From: Aquificota bacterium
Lineage (GTDB): Bacteria; Aquificota; Aquificia; Aquificales; Hydrogenothermaceae
Assembly (NCBI GenBank): GCA_013153635.1
Contig: JAADDZ010000018.1
Span: 1-39,780, forward strand
Length of the DNA stretch: 39,780 nt
Direction of reading: 5' to 3'
Part shown: piece after piece, positions 27,067 to 36,345 of the stretch
Numbering within the stretch: the stretch's first letter is position 1
Layout of the letters: every line of letters begins with the position of its first letter
Position numbers and translations under genes: made by a program
The notes under the pieces: generated by a model
The model's input: the letters and a program-made list of their open reading frames with translations, nothing else
Database searches by the model: none
What the model was told of the DNA's origin: nothing

Positions 27067-27816
27067 ATGAAAAAATATCTATTGATTACTACACTTTTTG
27101 CCTCATCTTTAGCTTTTTCTTACGAGTCAGAACTTTCTATCGATTACTGGACACCTATACCTGACGGTTACCTAAAAAAAGATGGAACTAAGATAGGTTT
27201 AAAATCCATGCTAAAGCTGTCTACAGCAAAAGATTTTGGAGGGAAATTACTCTTTAAGGAGAAAGAGAGTAGTAACCTCCCTAATATAGTGTTTATGTAC
27301 ACACCTATAAGTTTCGAAGGGCAAGGCACAGCAGATAATCCCTTTTCTTATGGAGATATTACTGTAAACAGTGGAGAAGATTTTGAGGCGTTAGTAGAGT
27401 ATACCAGTTATGACCTTGGGTTTTTGTGGGACATTGGTCATCTAAGAGAAAAAACAGAGGATAGACTTGATTTTAGAGCTGGTTTTAGTATCAGATACAT
27501 AGAAAGGAGTCTAAAAATAAAAACAGGTACAGCTCAAACTACAGAAAATCACAAAGACCTAAAACCTATGTTAGACTTGGAGGCAGAAGTAGAAGTTTTG
27601 CCAGTCCATCAAGAGTTGAGAGCAGAGATAATATTAGAAGCCCAAATATACACAAATGGAAATGAATATCTGTTTGATATTATCGATTCTATAAGAATGA
27701 ACTATAAGAACCTGTTTGCAGAGTTTGGTTATAGGGAAGAAAAATATAAGATGGCAGATGGTATGAAAAAAGTATCTGCTTCTGGTATTTTTTGGAGTTT
27801 AGGGATACATTTTTAG
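27067..27816 (+). CDS. Outer-membrane beta-barrel protein (TIGR04219-like)
   Basis: A 249-residue exported protein. A signal peptide (KKYLLITTLFASSLAFS) is followed by alternating strands, and the last residue is Phe in SASGIFWSLGIHF, the usual C-terminal signal for BAM-assisted barrel insertion. The aromatic/Gly pattern (SYDLGFLWDIGHL, FRAGFSIRYIERSL) fits a small barrel of the TIGR04219 type, which has no known function. The ATG at 27067 has AGAGGGAAG upstream; an ATG 45 nt earlier would spoil the signal peptide. The gene ends 2 nt before queA. Confidence 0.75.
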   Translation: MKKYLLITTLFASSLAFSYESELSIDYWTPIPDGYLKKDGTKIGLKSMLKLSTAKDFGGKLLFKEKESSNLPNIVFMYTPISFEGQGTADNPFSYGDITVNSGEDFEALVEYTSYDLGFLWDIGHLREKTEDRLDFRAGFSIRYIERSLKIKTGTAQTTENHKDLKPMLDLEAEVEVLPVHQELRAEIILEAQIYTNGNEYLFDIIDSIRMNYKNLFAEFGYREEKYKMADGMKKVSASGIFWSLGIHF

Positions 27817-27818
27817 GT

Positions 27819-28835
27819 ATGTACAGATTATCTGACTATGACTATCATCTTCCTCAAGAGCTGATAGCAAAGTATCCAGTAGAACAAAGAGACAGATGTA
27901 GATTAATGGTCTTAGATAGAAAAAAGAAAAGTATAGACCATAGAATATTTAAAGATATAGAAAGTTATCTTCAAGAGGGAGACCTTTTAGTTTTAAATGA
28001 TACAAAAGTAATCCCAGCTAGATTGGTAGGTAAGAAAGAAACAGGAGCAAGTATAGAGGTCTTTTTGCTAAACCCAACTCAAGATGAAAATGTATGGGAA
28101 GTTCTGATAAAGAATCTAAAAAGACTAAAAGAGGGAAACAGGATAATTTTTGCAGATGACTTTTATGCTGAACTTTTAGAAAAAAGAGAGGACGGTAAAG
28201 CGGTTGTAAAATTTTTTGGAGGAGAGTTAAAAGAGAAAATAGATAGATACGGTCAAATCCCTTTACCTCCTTATATAGAAAGGGCGCCAGAAGAAAAAGA
28301 TAAAGAGTTTTATCAAACAGTTTTTGCCAAAAAAGAAGGGGCAGTAGCCGCTCCAACTGCAGGTCTTCATTTTACAAATGAGCTTTTAGACAATTTAAAA
28401 CAAAAAGGTATAAAAATAGGATATATCACCCTTCATGTAGGAATAGGTACTTTCAAACCGATAACTACACAGGACATAACCAAACATAAAATCCATCAAG
28501 AGTTCTACCAGATACCTAAAGAGACTGTACATATGATAGAGCAAACAAAAAAAAGAGGAAATAGTGTCATCGCTGTAGGGACTACTGTGGTGAGAACTTT
28601 AGAAACTTTCGCCAGAAATAGAAAAACTGAAGGTTTTAGCAGTCTTTATATATATCCTCCTTTTGAGTTTAAACTAGTGGATAAACTGGTTACAAACTTC
28701 CATTTACCAAAATCTTCTTTGCTCCTTTTGGTCTCTGCTTTTGCAGAAAGACAGTTTGTTTTAAAGGCTTATAAAGAGGCTGTAGAGAAAAAGTATAGAT
28801 TTTTTAGTTATGGAGATGCGATGTTTATAATCTAA
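27819..28835 (+). CDS. queA: S-adenosylmethionine:tRNA ribosyltransferase-isomerase
   Basis: QueA (338 residues) moves the ribosyl group of SAM to 7-aminomethyl-7-deazaguanine in tRNA, giving epoxyqueuosine at the wobble base. Family segments are seen throughout: MYRLSDYDYHLPQELIAKYP, LVLNDTKVIPARLVGKK, GQIPLPPYIER, APTAGLHFT, TLHVGIGTFKPI, VGTTVVRTLE, FHLPKSSLLLLVSAF and RFFSYGDAMFI. The ATG at 27819 gives the normal N-terminus; a TTG 27 nt upstream lies inside the preceding gene. Its stop overlaps the convergent gene (CTAA). yajC and queA, often neighbours elsewhere, are about 10 kb apart here. Confidence 0.97.
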   Translation: MYRLSDYDYHLPQELIAKYPVEQRDRCRLMVLDRKKKSIDHRIFKDIESYLQEGDLLVLNDTKVIPARLVGKKETGASIEVFLLNPTQDENVWEVLIKNLKRLKEGNRIIFADDFYAELLEKREDGKAVVKFFGGELKEKIDRYGQIPLPPYIERAPEEKDKEFYQTVFAKKEGAVAAPTAGLHFTNELLDNLKQKGIKIGYITLHVGIGTFKPITTQDITKHKIHQEFYQIPKETVHMIEQTKKRGNSVIAVGTTVVRTLETFARNRKTEGFSSLYIYPPFEFKLVDKLVTNFHLPKSSLLLLVSAFAERQFVLKAYKEAVEKKYRFFSYGDAMFII

Positions 28836-29485
28836 TCTTCCTTTAGGACGTATCTGTCTTTTTTAGGTACAAACTTGTATTTTGGTATAATTATCTGCTC
28901 TTCTTCTTTATCTCCGTATATCTCTACATTGTTTTTATCTATAGAGTAAGAGCAAAACGCACATATGACGCTACTTAATTTTCTTCTTAGGAACTTTTTA
29001 TCACTTTCTTCTAGCAGTTCTTTTTTGTATACTACTCCTGTTTTTGGTAGGTTGTACAGCCTTTGTTCTAAACCTTCTCTAGTGTCTGGAGGTAGTAACT
29101 CCCTTCTTATAAATTTTTTATAGAAGGCATCTGGAAAAGTTCTAGCTACTAGTTTTTTTGATTTATCTTTTATCGTTTCTTCGTTTGCTATCTCAAAGTT
29201 GTAGTTTTCTTTTAATATTTGGGTTAATTCTGTTGCAAGTTTTACACGAGGAGGGACTATCTTTGGATTTTTCCTTTCAAACACCTGTAACTGTGCTTCT
29301 GCTTGGGTCATATGTCTATTTAGGACGATGGCAGCGTCCATAGAGATTATTTTTGGGTTTGTATGTTCTACAAACCATAAAAAACCTTCTTTCCAAAATT
29401 TGTTTATCGATTTTACTACTCTATTTTCATCTAAAATCGTTACAATCAGTAGATTGTCGTTCCCTACATTTACTCCCATGTACAT
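28832..29485 (-). CDS. DUF429-like protein (predicted RNase H-fold nuclease family)
   Basis: A 217-residue soluble protein. Features suggesting DUF429 are an N-terminal GVNVGNDNLLIVTIL strand pair, IISMDAAI with a central Asp, a block near VARTFPDAFYKKF that resembles the family's aromatic-Pro segment, and a later VICAFCSYSI resembling the DAxVCAxTA helix, though here without the Asp. The N-terminal acidic residue expected in DUF429 is replaced by Asn, so an active metal site is doubtful. GGGAG precedes the first ATG. It lies between queA and a cation ATPase without obvious link to either. Confidence 0.55.
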   Translation of the reverse strand: MYMGVNVGNDNLLIVTILDENRVVKSINKFWKEGFLWFVEHTNPKIISMDAAIVLNRHMTQAEAQLQVFERKNPKIVPPRVKLATELTQILKENYNFEIANEETIKDKSKKLVARTFPDAFYKKFIRRELLPPDTREGLEQRLYNLPKTGVVYKKELLEESDKKFLRRKLSSVICAFCSYSIDKNNVEIYGDKEEEQIIIPKYKFVPKKDRYVLKED

Positions 29486-29542
29486 TCTAAACTCCCAATT
29501 TGTGTTTTTGTTCTTTATAATAAAACCAATCGACCAATATTT

Positions 29543-32062
29543 TTATGATTTTTTACTCTTTAACAAAAATTCTATCCATTTTTTCACCTCAATTCCTAAG
29601 AAGAATATAAAAGACACAAAAAATACCTTTAACCAGTCATCGATAGATAAGGGTATTATGTGGAGAAAATGGGGGAAAAGGTAAGTAGCCAAAAGCTGTA
29701 GTGTAAAACCTATAAATACACCAAGGTACATATATGGATTTATTGTAAAACTAGATATTATCTTGTAGAAAAAAGGAGTAGATTTTATAGATTGGATACC
29801 ATTTAGCCATTGGCTAACTATTAGAGAGCTAAAGGACATAGTTACTGCATGCTTTACTGACGAATTTTCCAAAGTATACAAAAATATACCTAAAGTTGTT
29901 ACAGTCATCAGTAAAGCCGCAAATAGTATGTCAAACATCTGTTTTCTGTCAAAAAATACTTTTTCTGGTTTTTTAGGTTTTTCTTTCATAACGTCTGTGT
30001 CTTCTTTGTTAAATGCAAAAGTTTTGTCTTGAGTTCCTTCGGTAACAACATTTATCCATAGTATCTGTATTGGGTGCAGAGGTAGAGGATAATTAAGAAT
30101 GAAAGCAGAAGATATAAGTCCTATCTCTCCAAAACTACAAGAAATAAGATAATATATAGTCCTCCTCAAGTTAAGAGCTATAGTCCTTCCATATCTTATA
30201 GCATCTACTATAACTCCTAGATTGTTATCTGTTATTATCATTTTAGCTACTTCTTTTGCGGCTTCTGTCCCATCTCCCATGGCTATCCCTAAGTCTGCTA
30301 CTTTTAGGGCAGGGACATCGTTAACTCCATCTCCGGTTACTGCAACTATCTCTAGATGTTTTTGTAAGGTTTTGACGATTTTGTATTTGTTTTCTGGAGT
30401 TGCCCTTGCAACCACTGAAGTTCTCTTTAGAATATTGTAAAGCTCTTCATCAGAGTATTTATCTATCTGCTCTCCTAAAAGGGAAAAATCTCCTTTTTGA
30501 TAGATACCTACCATTTTTGCAACGGCTACAGCGGTTTTTATATTGTCTCCAGTAACCATGATAACCCTGATTCCTGCCTGTCTTGCCGTTTCTACAGCTT
30601 TTTTAACTTCCTTTTTTGGAGGGTCTAAAAAACCGATAAGACCGATGATATTTATCTTTATTTGGGTTATATCTACTGGAAAAGAGTCTACTTTAGCCCA
30701 ACCTACAGCTATCACTCTCAATCCATTTTCAGCCATTTTGTCATGGATTTCTCTTAATTGGGACATATCGTTTTGTGCTAGTTTTTCTAAGCTTTCAAAA
30801 GCACCTTTTATAAAAAGGAGATTCTCTCCATTGACTTTATTTATGGTTGCCATAAGCCTAAGTTTTGTATCAAAAGGGTGTTCCCAAAGTCTTGGATAAG
30901 ATTTTCTAGCTTTTCTCCAATCAAAACCTTCTTTTTCCAGCCATTTTAGTATAGCTACTTCTAGAGGGTCTCCCTTTTCTTCATAAGCATCGTTACAAAG
31001 GGCAGAGGCTAAAAACAGCTTTTCTTTATCTGTAGAAAAATAATCTTTAACTTGGAGTTTCCCTTCTGTTATAGTGCCTGTTTTGTCTGATACTATATAG
31101 GTTGCACTTCCAAGAGTTTCTACAGCTGGAAGGTATTTTGTAAGAGTTTTTTTCTTTGCTAACTTTAAGGCTCCTATAACTAGTATGAATGTTACAACAA
31201 GGGGAAGTCCTTCTGGGACAGCTGATACCAATTCAGATACTATCAAAAGAAACAATGTATAAAAATCTCTACCTTGAAGGACACCGATTATAAAAATGGA
31301 AAACAGTATAACTATCAAAGCAAAAAGCCATTTTTTTGAAAAAGATTTTAAGGCTCTTTGTAGAGGAGTTTCAGGAGATTTTTCTTTTACTTTTTCAGCT
31401 ATCTTTCCTATTTCTGTGTTTTTTCCTACAGCAAAAACAACCGCTTTTCCTTTGCCTCTGACCACTATGGTACCTTTAAAGACGATATTAGTTCTTTTAT
31501 AAAGAGGAGTATCTTCTGGTAAAACGATTTCTGCTTCTTTCTCTACAGGTATAGATTCACCAGTTAGTACAGATTCATCTACTAATAAACCAGTACTCTC
31601 AAAGAGTCTTGCATCTGCAGGAACGATGTCTCCCTCTCCTAAAACGATAATATCTCCTACGGTTATGTCAGAGACAGGAATCTCTATCTGTTTTCCTTCT
31701 CTTATCACTGTGGCTTTTGATTCTGTAAGTTTTTTTAGAGCTTGTAGGGAAGCTCTTGCCTTTAGTTCTTGCCCAAAGCCTAAAAGTCCGTTTATCAGTA
31801 TTATTCCAGTGATTATCCATGCATCTAGATAATCTCCCATAGCTACGGTGATAAGAGCCGCTACTATAAGAATGAACACTAATGGATTGTTAAACTGACG
31901 GATAAATATCAAAAGGGTACTTTCTTTCTCTTCTTCTAGCTGATTTTTACCGTACAGCTTTAATCTTTTTTTGGCTTCCTCAAAGGACAGTCCATTTGGA
32001 GATGTTTTTAACAGTTGGAAAATCTTATCTACTGTAAGGGAATGGGGATTTTTAATTTCCAT
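29543..32062 (-). CDS. P2-type cation-transporting ATPase (Ca2+-ATPase-like)
   Basis: An 839-residue ion pump of the inner membrane. It has an N-terminal cation-ATPase domain, actuator TGES (167-170), PEGLP (283-287) in helix 4, phosphorylated Asp326 in SDKTGT, the nucleotide-domain segments EKGDPLEVAI and KGAFESL, and TGDGVNDVPALK. Ten membrane helices are expected. Helix 5 has a Glu (CSFGEIGL), and helix 6 reads WINVVTEGTQDKTFAFN, with NxxTE where Ca2+ pumps have NxxTD. Transport of Ca2+ or Mn2+ is likely, but a proton or Na+/K+ role cannot be excluded. No chaperone or regulator is adjacent. Confidence 0.9.
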   Translation of the reverse strand: MEIKNPHSLTVDKIFQLLKTSPNGLSFEEAKKRLKLYGKNQLEEEKESTLLIFIRQFNNPLVFILIVAALITVAMGDYLDAWIITGIILINGLLGFGQELKARASLQALKKLTESKATVIREGKQIEIPVSDITVGDIIVLGEGDIVPADARLFESTGLLVDESVLTGESIPVEKEAEIVLPEDTPLYKRTNIVFKGTIVVRGKGKAVVFAVGKNTEIGKIAEKVKEKSPETPLQRALKSFSKKWLFALIVILFSIFIIGVLQGRDFYTLFLLIVSELVSAVPEGLPLVVTFILVIGALKLAKKKTLTKYLPAVETLGSATYIVSDKTGTITEGKLQVKDYFSTDKEKLFLASALCNDAYEEKGDPLEVAILKWLEKEGFDWRKARKSYPRLWEHPFDTKLRLMATINKVNGENLLFIKGAFESLEKLAQNDMSQLREIHDKMAENGLRVIAVGWAKVDSFPVDITQIKINIIGLIGFLDPPKKEVKKAVETARQAGIRVIMVTGDNIKTAVAVAKMVGIYQKGDFSLLGEQIDKYSDEELYNILKRTSVVARATPENKYKIVKTLQKHLEIVAVTGDGVNDVPALKVADLGIAMGDGTEAAKEVAKMIITDNNLGVIVDAIRYGRTIALNLRRTIYYLISCSFGEIGLISSAFILNYPLPLHPIQILWINVVTEGTQDKTFAFNKEDTDVMKEKPKKPEKVFFDRKQMFDILFAALLMTVTTLGIFLYTLENSSVKHAVTMSFSSLIVSQWLNGIQSIKSTPFFYKIISSFTINPYMYLGVFIGFTLQLLATYLFPHFLHIIPLSIDDWLKVFFVSFIFFLGIEVKKWIEFLLKSKKS

Positions 32063-32080
32063 AATAAAGTTGTCCTTATT

Positions 32081-32110
32081 TTGATTTTGTACACTTTAAA
32101 TAGTTATAAT
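32081..32110 (+). promoter_or_regulatory. Probable housekeeping promoter for the ligase-GGT-thiL operon
   Basis: TTGATT (32081-32086), 18 nt, then a perfect TATAAT (32105-32110) lies about 20 nt before the ATG at 32131. It is the only promoter-like match before three tightly overlapping genes. Confidence 0.5.
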
Positions 32111-32130
32111 TTTTTAAAAAGAGAATTGCA

Positions 32131-33225
32131 ATGGAAAATTTATTAGAGTTTAAGAATTCTAAACCCTTTACAGTAGGGGCAGAATTAGAGATATTTCTAT
32201 CTGATGTAAACAGTTTTTATCCCTCTAACAGTTCAGCTGTTGTTTACAATAGTATACCTGAACATATAAAGCCCTATGTTCAAAAAGAGCTTTTACAATT
32301 CATGATAGAAATCATTACACCGGTATGCTCTTCTCCGGAGGAGATAAGAGAAAATTTTAAAGCTATCTTAAAACCTCTCAAAGAAATAGCCGAGAAAAAT
32401 GGATTTTTTTACTACGCATCAGGTACTCACCCTTATGCGTATCACAAAAAGGTTGCAATAACAGAAGACGAAAGGTACAAAAGATTTTTGGAAGAGTTCC
32501 AAATCGTTTTGAAACACTTTATAATATGCGGTTTGCATATCCATGTAGGTTTTCCAGATAAAGAGATGGCTGTAAAAGCGTACAATATGACTATAAACTA
32601 CCTTCCGCTGTTTTTAGCTCTATCTACTAGTTCACCCTTTTTTGACAAAGAGTTTACAGGTCTTCACTCTTATAGGACAAAAGTTTTTGAACAGCTTCCT
32701 CGAGCAGGAATCCCTGAATATTTTGAAAATTACAACCAGTTTTCAGAGCTTATAATGAGGCTAAAACAAGATAAAGTGATAAATAGTATAAATGATGTAT
32801 GGTGGGACATAAGGATTCAGCCAAAGTTTGGAACTATAGAGCTAAGAATATGTGACTCGATAAACGACCTAAGGAGAATCGAACTTATAACTGTACTATT
32901 TCAAGCTCTATGTCTTTATTCTCAAGATGCGTACCATGATAAGATGTTCTATCAGATAATTAAACAAAACAAATGGAATGCTGTAAGACACTCGATAAAT
33001 GGAGACTTTCTGTTTAAATACGGGAAAATCTCTATAAGAAATGCTCTTATGGATTTAGTCCATATTTTAGAAAAAAGAGGGATATTTAAAGAGCTAAAAA
33101 CCCAATCAGAGGTTAAATATCTAAAAGACCTTATCCTAAGAGAAACTATCTCTTCTCGTATGATAAAAGAATTTAAAAAATCAAGAAGCTATAAAAAAGC
33201 TATGAAATACGGAGTTTTAGATTGA
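32131..33225 (+). CDS. YbdK-family carboxylate-amine ligase (GCS2 glutamate-cysteine ligase-like)
   Basis: A 364-residue ATP-dependent ligase of the GCS2 group. Typical segments are FTVGAELEIFL near the start, CGLHIHVGF, LALSTSSPFFDKEFTGLHSYRTKVFEQLPRAG, and TIELRICDSI. E. coli YbdK makes gamma-glutamylcysteine weakly, and relatives include EgtA, so a gamma-glutamyl-amide product is likely but the amine is unknown. No glutathione synthetase follows. Instead its TGA overlaps the TTG start of a gamma-glutamyltransferase-like gene by four bases, suggesting a synthesis-plus-transfer pair. Confidence 0.88.
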   Translation: MENLLEFKNSKPFTVGAELEIFLSDVNSFYPSNSSAVVYNSIPEHIKPYVQKELLQFMIEIITPVCSSPEEIRENFKAILKPLKEIAEKNGFFYYASGTHPYAYHKKVAITEDERYKRFLEEFQIVLKHFIICGLHIHVGFPDKEMAVKAYNMTINYLPLFLALSTSSPFFDKEFTGLHSYRTKVFEQLPRAGIPEYFENYNQFSELIMRLKQDKVINSINDVWWDIRIQPKFGTIELRICDSINDLRRIELITVLFQALCLYSQDAYHDKMFYQIIKQNKWNAVRHSINGDFLFKYGKISIRNALMDLVHILEKRGIFKELKTQSEVKYLKDLILRETISSRMIKEFKKSRSYKKAMKYGVLD

Positions 33226-34730
33226 AAGGTGTAATATCAGCTGGAGATATACATACTGCCAACGCAGGGGCGCAGATTCTAAAAAAAGGAGGAAATGCAT
33301 TTGACGCAGTAATAGGAGCTGTTTTAGTTGCTGTACTTGCAGAGCCAGCGTTGACTAGTTTAGGAGGCGGAGGCTTTCTCCTTGCCTATCCAAGTGATAA
33401 GAATCCTGTTTTATACGATTTTTTCGTAGATGTTCCTCCAAAAAGGATAGAAAATCCAGATTTTTATCCTGTTTATGTGGATTTTGGGAATACTATACAA
33501 GAGTTCCATATTGGTTACGGCTCTATAGCAGTTCCCGGAACATTGGCAGGACTCTATAGAGTCCATCAAGAGCTTGGTAAACTCCCCTTAGAACAGATAA
33601 TAGAGCCAGCTGTAAAATTAGCAAAAGAAGGTTTTTATCTATCAAAAATGCAAGCATCATTTGTAAAACTTCTAGAACCTATCTTTACAGCAACTGAAGA
33701 AGCAAGGAAGGTCTATCTAAAAGATGGAAAGCTTATAGATGAGAAAACAAAACAGGTCTTGCCCCAGTATGCAGAATTTTTACAAGAGTTTGCTAAAAAA
33801 GGAGCATGGATTTTTTATGAAGGAGAGATAGCAGACACCATCGATAATATCTCAAAAGAGAACAAAGGTCTTATAAGAAAAAAAGACCTATCCATATACA
33901 AGGTAGTAGAAAGAAAACCTTTGGAGTTTGAATTTAGAGATTTTCAAATCTTAACTAATCCCCCTCCCTCATCAGGAGGTATCTTGATTAGCTTTAGTTT
34001 AAAGCTGTTAGAACAGCTATCTTTGGGGAGATTTGGTTCTATAGAGCATATAAAAACTCTTATAGAAACTTTACATACTACATCAATCTTTAGAAAAGAG
34101 TACATAGACAAAAAATTACCATTTGAAGACATATCTATATCTAAAGAAATCTTAAACCAGTATAAAAAGACTTTAAACAGTAGGTTAAATCTTTGGGGAA
34201 ATACAACCCACATATCTGTTATAGACGAAGAAAATAACGCAGTAAGTATCACCACTACCAATGGAGAAGGGTCAGGAGTAGTTATAAAAGATACAGGTAT
34301 CATGTTAAACAATATGTTAGGAGAAGAAGACCTAAACCCAAAAGGTTTTTTCAAATGGCCTCCTTACATAAGACTTCCATCAATGATGTCTCCAACAGTC
34401 GTTTTAAAAGAAAAAGAGCCGATATTCATACTCGGTAGTGCAGGAAGTAACAGGATAAGAAGTGCGATAGTACAGGTAATAATAAACTATCTTCTATTTT
34501 CTATGGATATAGAAAATGCTGTAAACAGTCCTAGAATCCATTTTGAAAACGGTACTGTATATTTTGAGCCGGGTTTTGAAAAACAGATAATAAAAAAAGT
34601 AGAAAAACTCTATAAAGTGGTTGAATTTACAGAAAAAAGTTTGTTCTTTGGAGGTGTTCAAGCTGTAAATAACCATTTTGAAGGGTCAGCAGACAGTAGA
34701 AGAGGAGGTTACGTGATAAAAGTGAGATGA
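33222..34730 (+). CDS. Gamma-glutamyltransferase-like Ntn hydrolase, leaderless and divergent
   Basis: A 502-residue member of the GGT family, which self-cleaves before a Thr that becomes the nucleophile. Here that is Thr328 in NTTHISVIDEENNAVSI. Other matches are HTANAGAQILKKGGNAFDAV, GGGGFLLAY, VPGTLAGL, PPPSSGGILIS and TTNGEGSGV. Two oddities stand out. There is no signal peptide, so it is cytoplasmic, unlike E. coli GGT. And the Arg that binds the gamma-glutamyl carboxylate (in DYREMAP of the E. coli enzyme) appears to be Phe68 (YDFFVDVPP). Substrate may differ from glutathione. The TTG start overlaps the ligase stop. Confidence 0.85.
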   Translation: MKGVISAGDIHTANAGAQILKKGGNAFDAVIGAVLVAVLAEPALTSLGGGGFLLAYPSDKNPVLYDFFVDVPPKRIENPDFYPVYVDFGNTIQEFHIGYGSIAVPGTLAGLYRVHQELGKLPLEQIIEPAVKLAKEGFYLSKMQASFVKLLEPIFTATEEARKVYLKDGKLIDEKTKQVLPQYAEFLQEFAKKGAWIFYEGEIADTIDNISKENKGLIRKKDLSIYKVVERKPLEFEFRDFQILTNPPPSSGGILISFSLKLLEQLSLGRFGSIEHIKTLIETLHTTSIFRKEYIDKKLPFEDISISKEILNQYKKTLNSRLNLWGNTTHISVIDEENNAVSITTTNGEGSGVVIKDTGIMLNNMLGEEDLNPKGFFKWPPYIRLPSMMSPTVVLKEKEPIFILGSAGSNRIRSAIVQVIINYLLFSMDIENAVNSPRIHFENGTVYFEPGFEKQIIKKVEKLYKVVEFTEKSLFFGGVQAVNNHFEGSADSRRGGYVIKVR

Positions 34731-35674
34731 GGATAGAAAATATTGGAGAGTTTGGTCTTATAGAAAGGTTGACAAAACTGATACCTATAAAAGACCAAGA
34801 TGTTATTGTAGGATTTGGAGATGATTGTTCTTGTGTAAAAGTAGATAAAAAACTTCTCCTTTTCACAAATGATATTCAAGTAGAAAATGTACACTTTATA
34901 AAGCATCTCCAAGACCCGAAAGATATAGGTTGGAAATTAATATCTGTAAACGTAAGTGATGTTTTAGCTTGTGGGGGTATTCCTAGATGGGCGCAGGTAT
35001 CTTTGGGTCTTCCTAAAAATTTAGAGTATCAATTTATAGAAGATGTGTATTTAGGGATAAGACAGGCTCTTGATTATTACCAGTTCTATGTTATCGGTGG
35101 AAATGTATCTTCTTCAAAACAGATTGTTTTAGACCTTTTCTTAGTGGGAGAAACCCAAAGATTTTTGTCTAGAAAAGATGCACAAGAGGGAGATTGGGTA
35201 TATATGTACGGCTATACAGGACTTTCTAAAGCTGGTTTAGAACTGCTCCTTATGGGAAAAAGCTCATACGAAGATTTTGAAAAAAGATTGATAGAGTCTT
35301 TTACAAGACCAGTGATTGATTTAGAATTTAGGCAGTTTTTACACAAAAATGCAAAAGCATGTATAGACATAAGTGATGGATTAGTTGCAGATTTGGGACA
35401 TATAGCAAACCAGAGCAGAAAAAAGATAGTCATATTTAAGGATAGACTCCCTATACATAGAGACCTTACAGCTTACTGCAAAAAATACAAAAAAGACCCA
35501 TATCAGTATATTTTGTATGGGGGAGAAGATTACATTCCTGCTTTTAGCTCTAGCAAAGACCTAAATAGAAACAAAGTATTCAAAATAGGAAAAGTAGAAG
35601 AAGGACAAGGGGTTTACCTAAAAACAGGAACCAAGTTGCAAAACTTAAAACCACAAGGTTTTGAACATTTTTAA
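34727..35674 (+). CDS. thiL: Thiamine-monophosphate kinase
   Basis: A 315-residue AIR-synthase-fold kinase that phosphorylates thiamine monophosphate to the active diphosphate. Motifs are IGEFGLIERLTKL, GFGDDCSCV (metal/ATP aspartates), NVSDVLACGGIPRWAQVSLGLP, GGNVSSS, CIDISDGLVADLGHI, and LYGGEDYIP near the end (usually YGGEDYEL). The start overlaps the GGT-like stop (ATGA), so thiL is translated from the same message, probably by chance of operon packing. The stop lies 4 nt from the convergent nuclease gene. Confidence 0.94.
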   Translation: MRIENIGEFGLIERLTKLIPIKDQDVIVGFGDDCSCVKVDKKLLLFTNDIQVENVHFIKHLQDPKDIGWKLISVNVSDVLACGGIPRWAQVSLGLPKNLEYQFIEDVYLGIRQALDYYQFYVIGGNVSSSKQIVLDLFLVGETQRFLSRKDAQEGDWVYMYGYTGLSKAGLELLLMGKSSYEDFEKRLIESFTRPVIDLEFRQFLHKNAKACIDISDGLVADLGHIANQSRKKIVIFKDRLPIHRDLTAYCKKYKKDPYQYILYGGEDYIPAFSSSKDLNRNKVFKIGKVEEGQGVYLKTGTKLQNLKPQGFEHF

Positions 35675-35683
35675 CCTTTTATT
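35655..35683. terminator. Weak hairpin between convergent thiL and nuclease genes
   Basis: AAGGTT (35655-35660) and AACCTT (35673-35678) can pair around a 12-nt loop, followed by TTATT on the plus strand. The stem is short and A/T-rich, so this is a weak candidate. It covers the last codons of thiL. Confidence 0.3.
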
Positions 35684-36305
35684 TGTAACATAAACATTCC
35701 ATTATCTTATAGTAATCTTTCCATAGACCTCTTCTCTTTTTTTTGGCTTCTTCTAATAAATCATCTAGGTACTTTGGGTATTTTGCTTTTTTATATATGC
35801 AGGCGTATCCATCTTTTATGATTTCTTCGTTGTAAAGCTCTCCTTTTTTGTTCCATACAAGAGCTAGGTATCTTTTAAACTGTCCTTGACCTTCTATTTT
35901 TACCTTTATTTGATCTTTTACATGGAAATTTCTCTTTGCGTAGGCGGTAGCTTTTTGTCCCATCTGTTTCATCTTCTTTTTTGAAGTATTACATTTATCT
36001 ACATCTTTTAGTAACTTGTAACCTTCATTTTTTTCTGGTGTGTCTATCCACAAGAGTCTAAGTTTTGCCTTTGTTCCGTCTTCCATCTGAACAGTAATAG
36101 TATCTCCGTCAGCTACTTTTAGAACTTTTGCTGTGTATTCTCCAGATGGAAGTACCCCACTTTGTTCTTTTTTGGTAGTTTCTTGTTTTTGAGATGTTTC
36201 CTTCTGGAGAATTTTACTTAGTTCAGGGAACTTCTTTTCTAAAAAATAACCAGCTAGAGCCATTACAAGAACAGCTATCGTTGATACTGTAGTCTTTTTT
36301 TTCAT
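35679..36305 (-). CDS. Membrane-anchored thermonuclease (SNase-like)
   Basis: A 208-residue nuclease. An N-terminal hydrophobic anchor (about 6-22, TVSTIAVLVMALAGYFL) is followed by a Lys/Gln/Thr-rich linker and then a staphylococcal-nuclease OB fold. The active-site set is complete: Asp68 in ADGDT, Arg83, Asp88 and Glu91 in LRLLWIDTPE, and Arg145 in QFKRYLALVW. It should cut DNA or RNA with Ca2+ on the outside of the inner membrane, possibly for nucleotide scavenging or DNA processing. The start has a strong AAAGGAGG. The C-terminal MECLCYK has two Cys of unknown use. Confidence 0.92.
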   Translation of the reverse strand: MKKKTTVSTIAVLVMALAGYFLEKKFPELSKILQKETSQKQETTKKEQSGVLPSGEYTAKVLKVADGDTITVQMEDGTKAKLRLLWIDTPEKNEGYKLLKDVDKCNTSKKKMKQMGQKATAYAKRNFHVKDQIKVKIEGQGQFKRYLALVWNKKGELYNEEIIKDGYACIYKKAKYPKYLDDLLEEAKKKRRGLWKDYYKIMECLCYK

Positions 36306-36345
36306 TTCCTACCTCCTTTAAATCTTTTCAATTATAACCTTTAAT

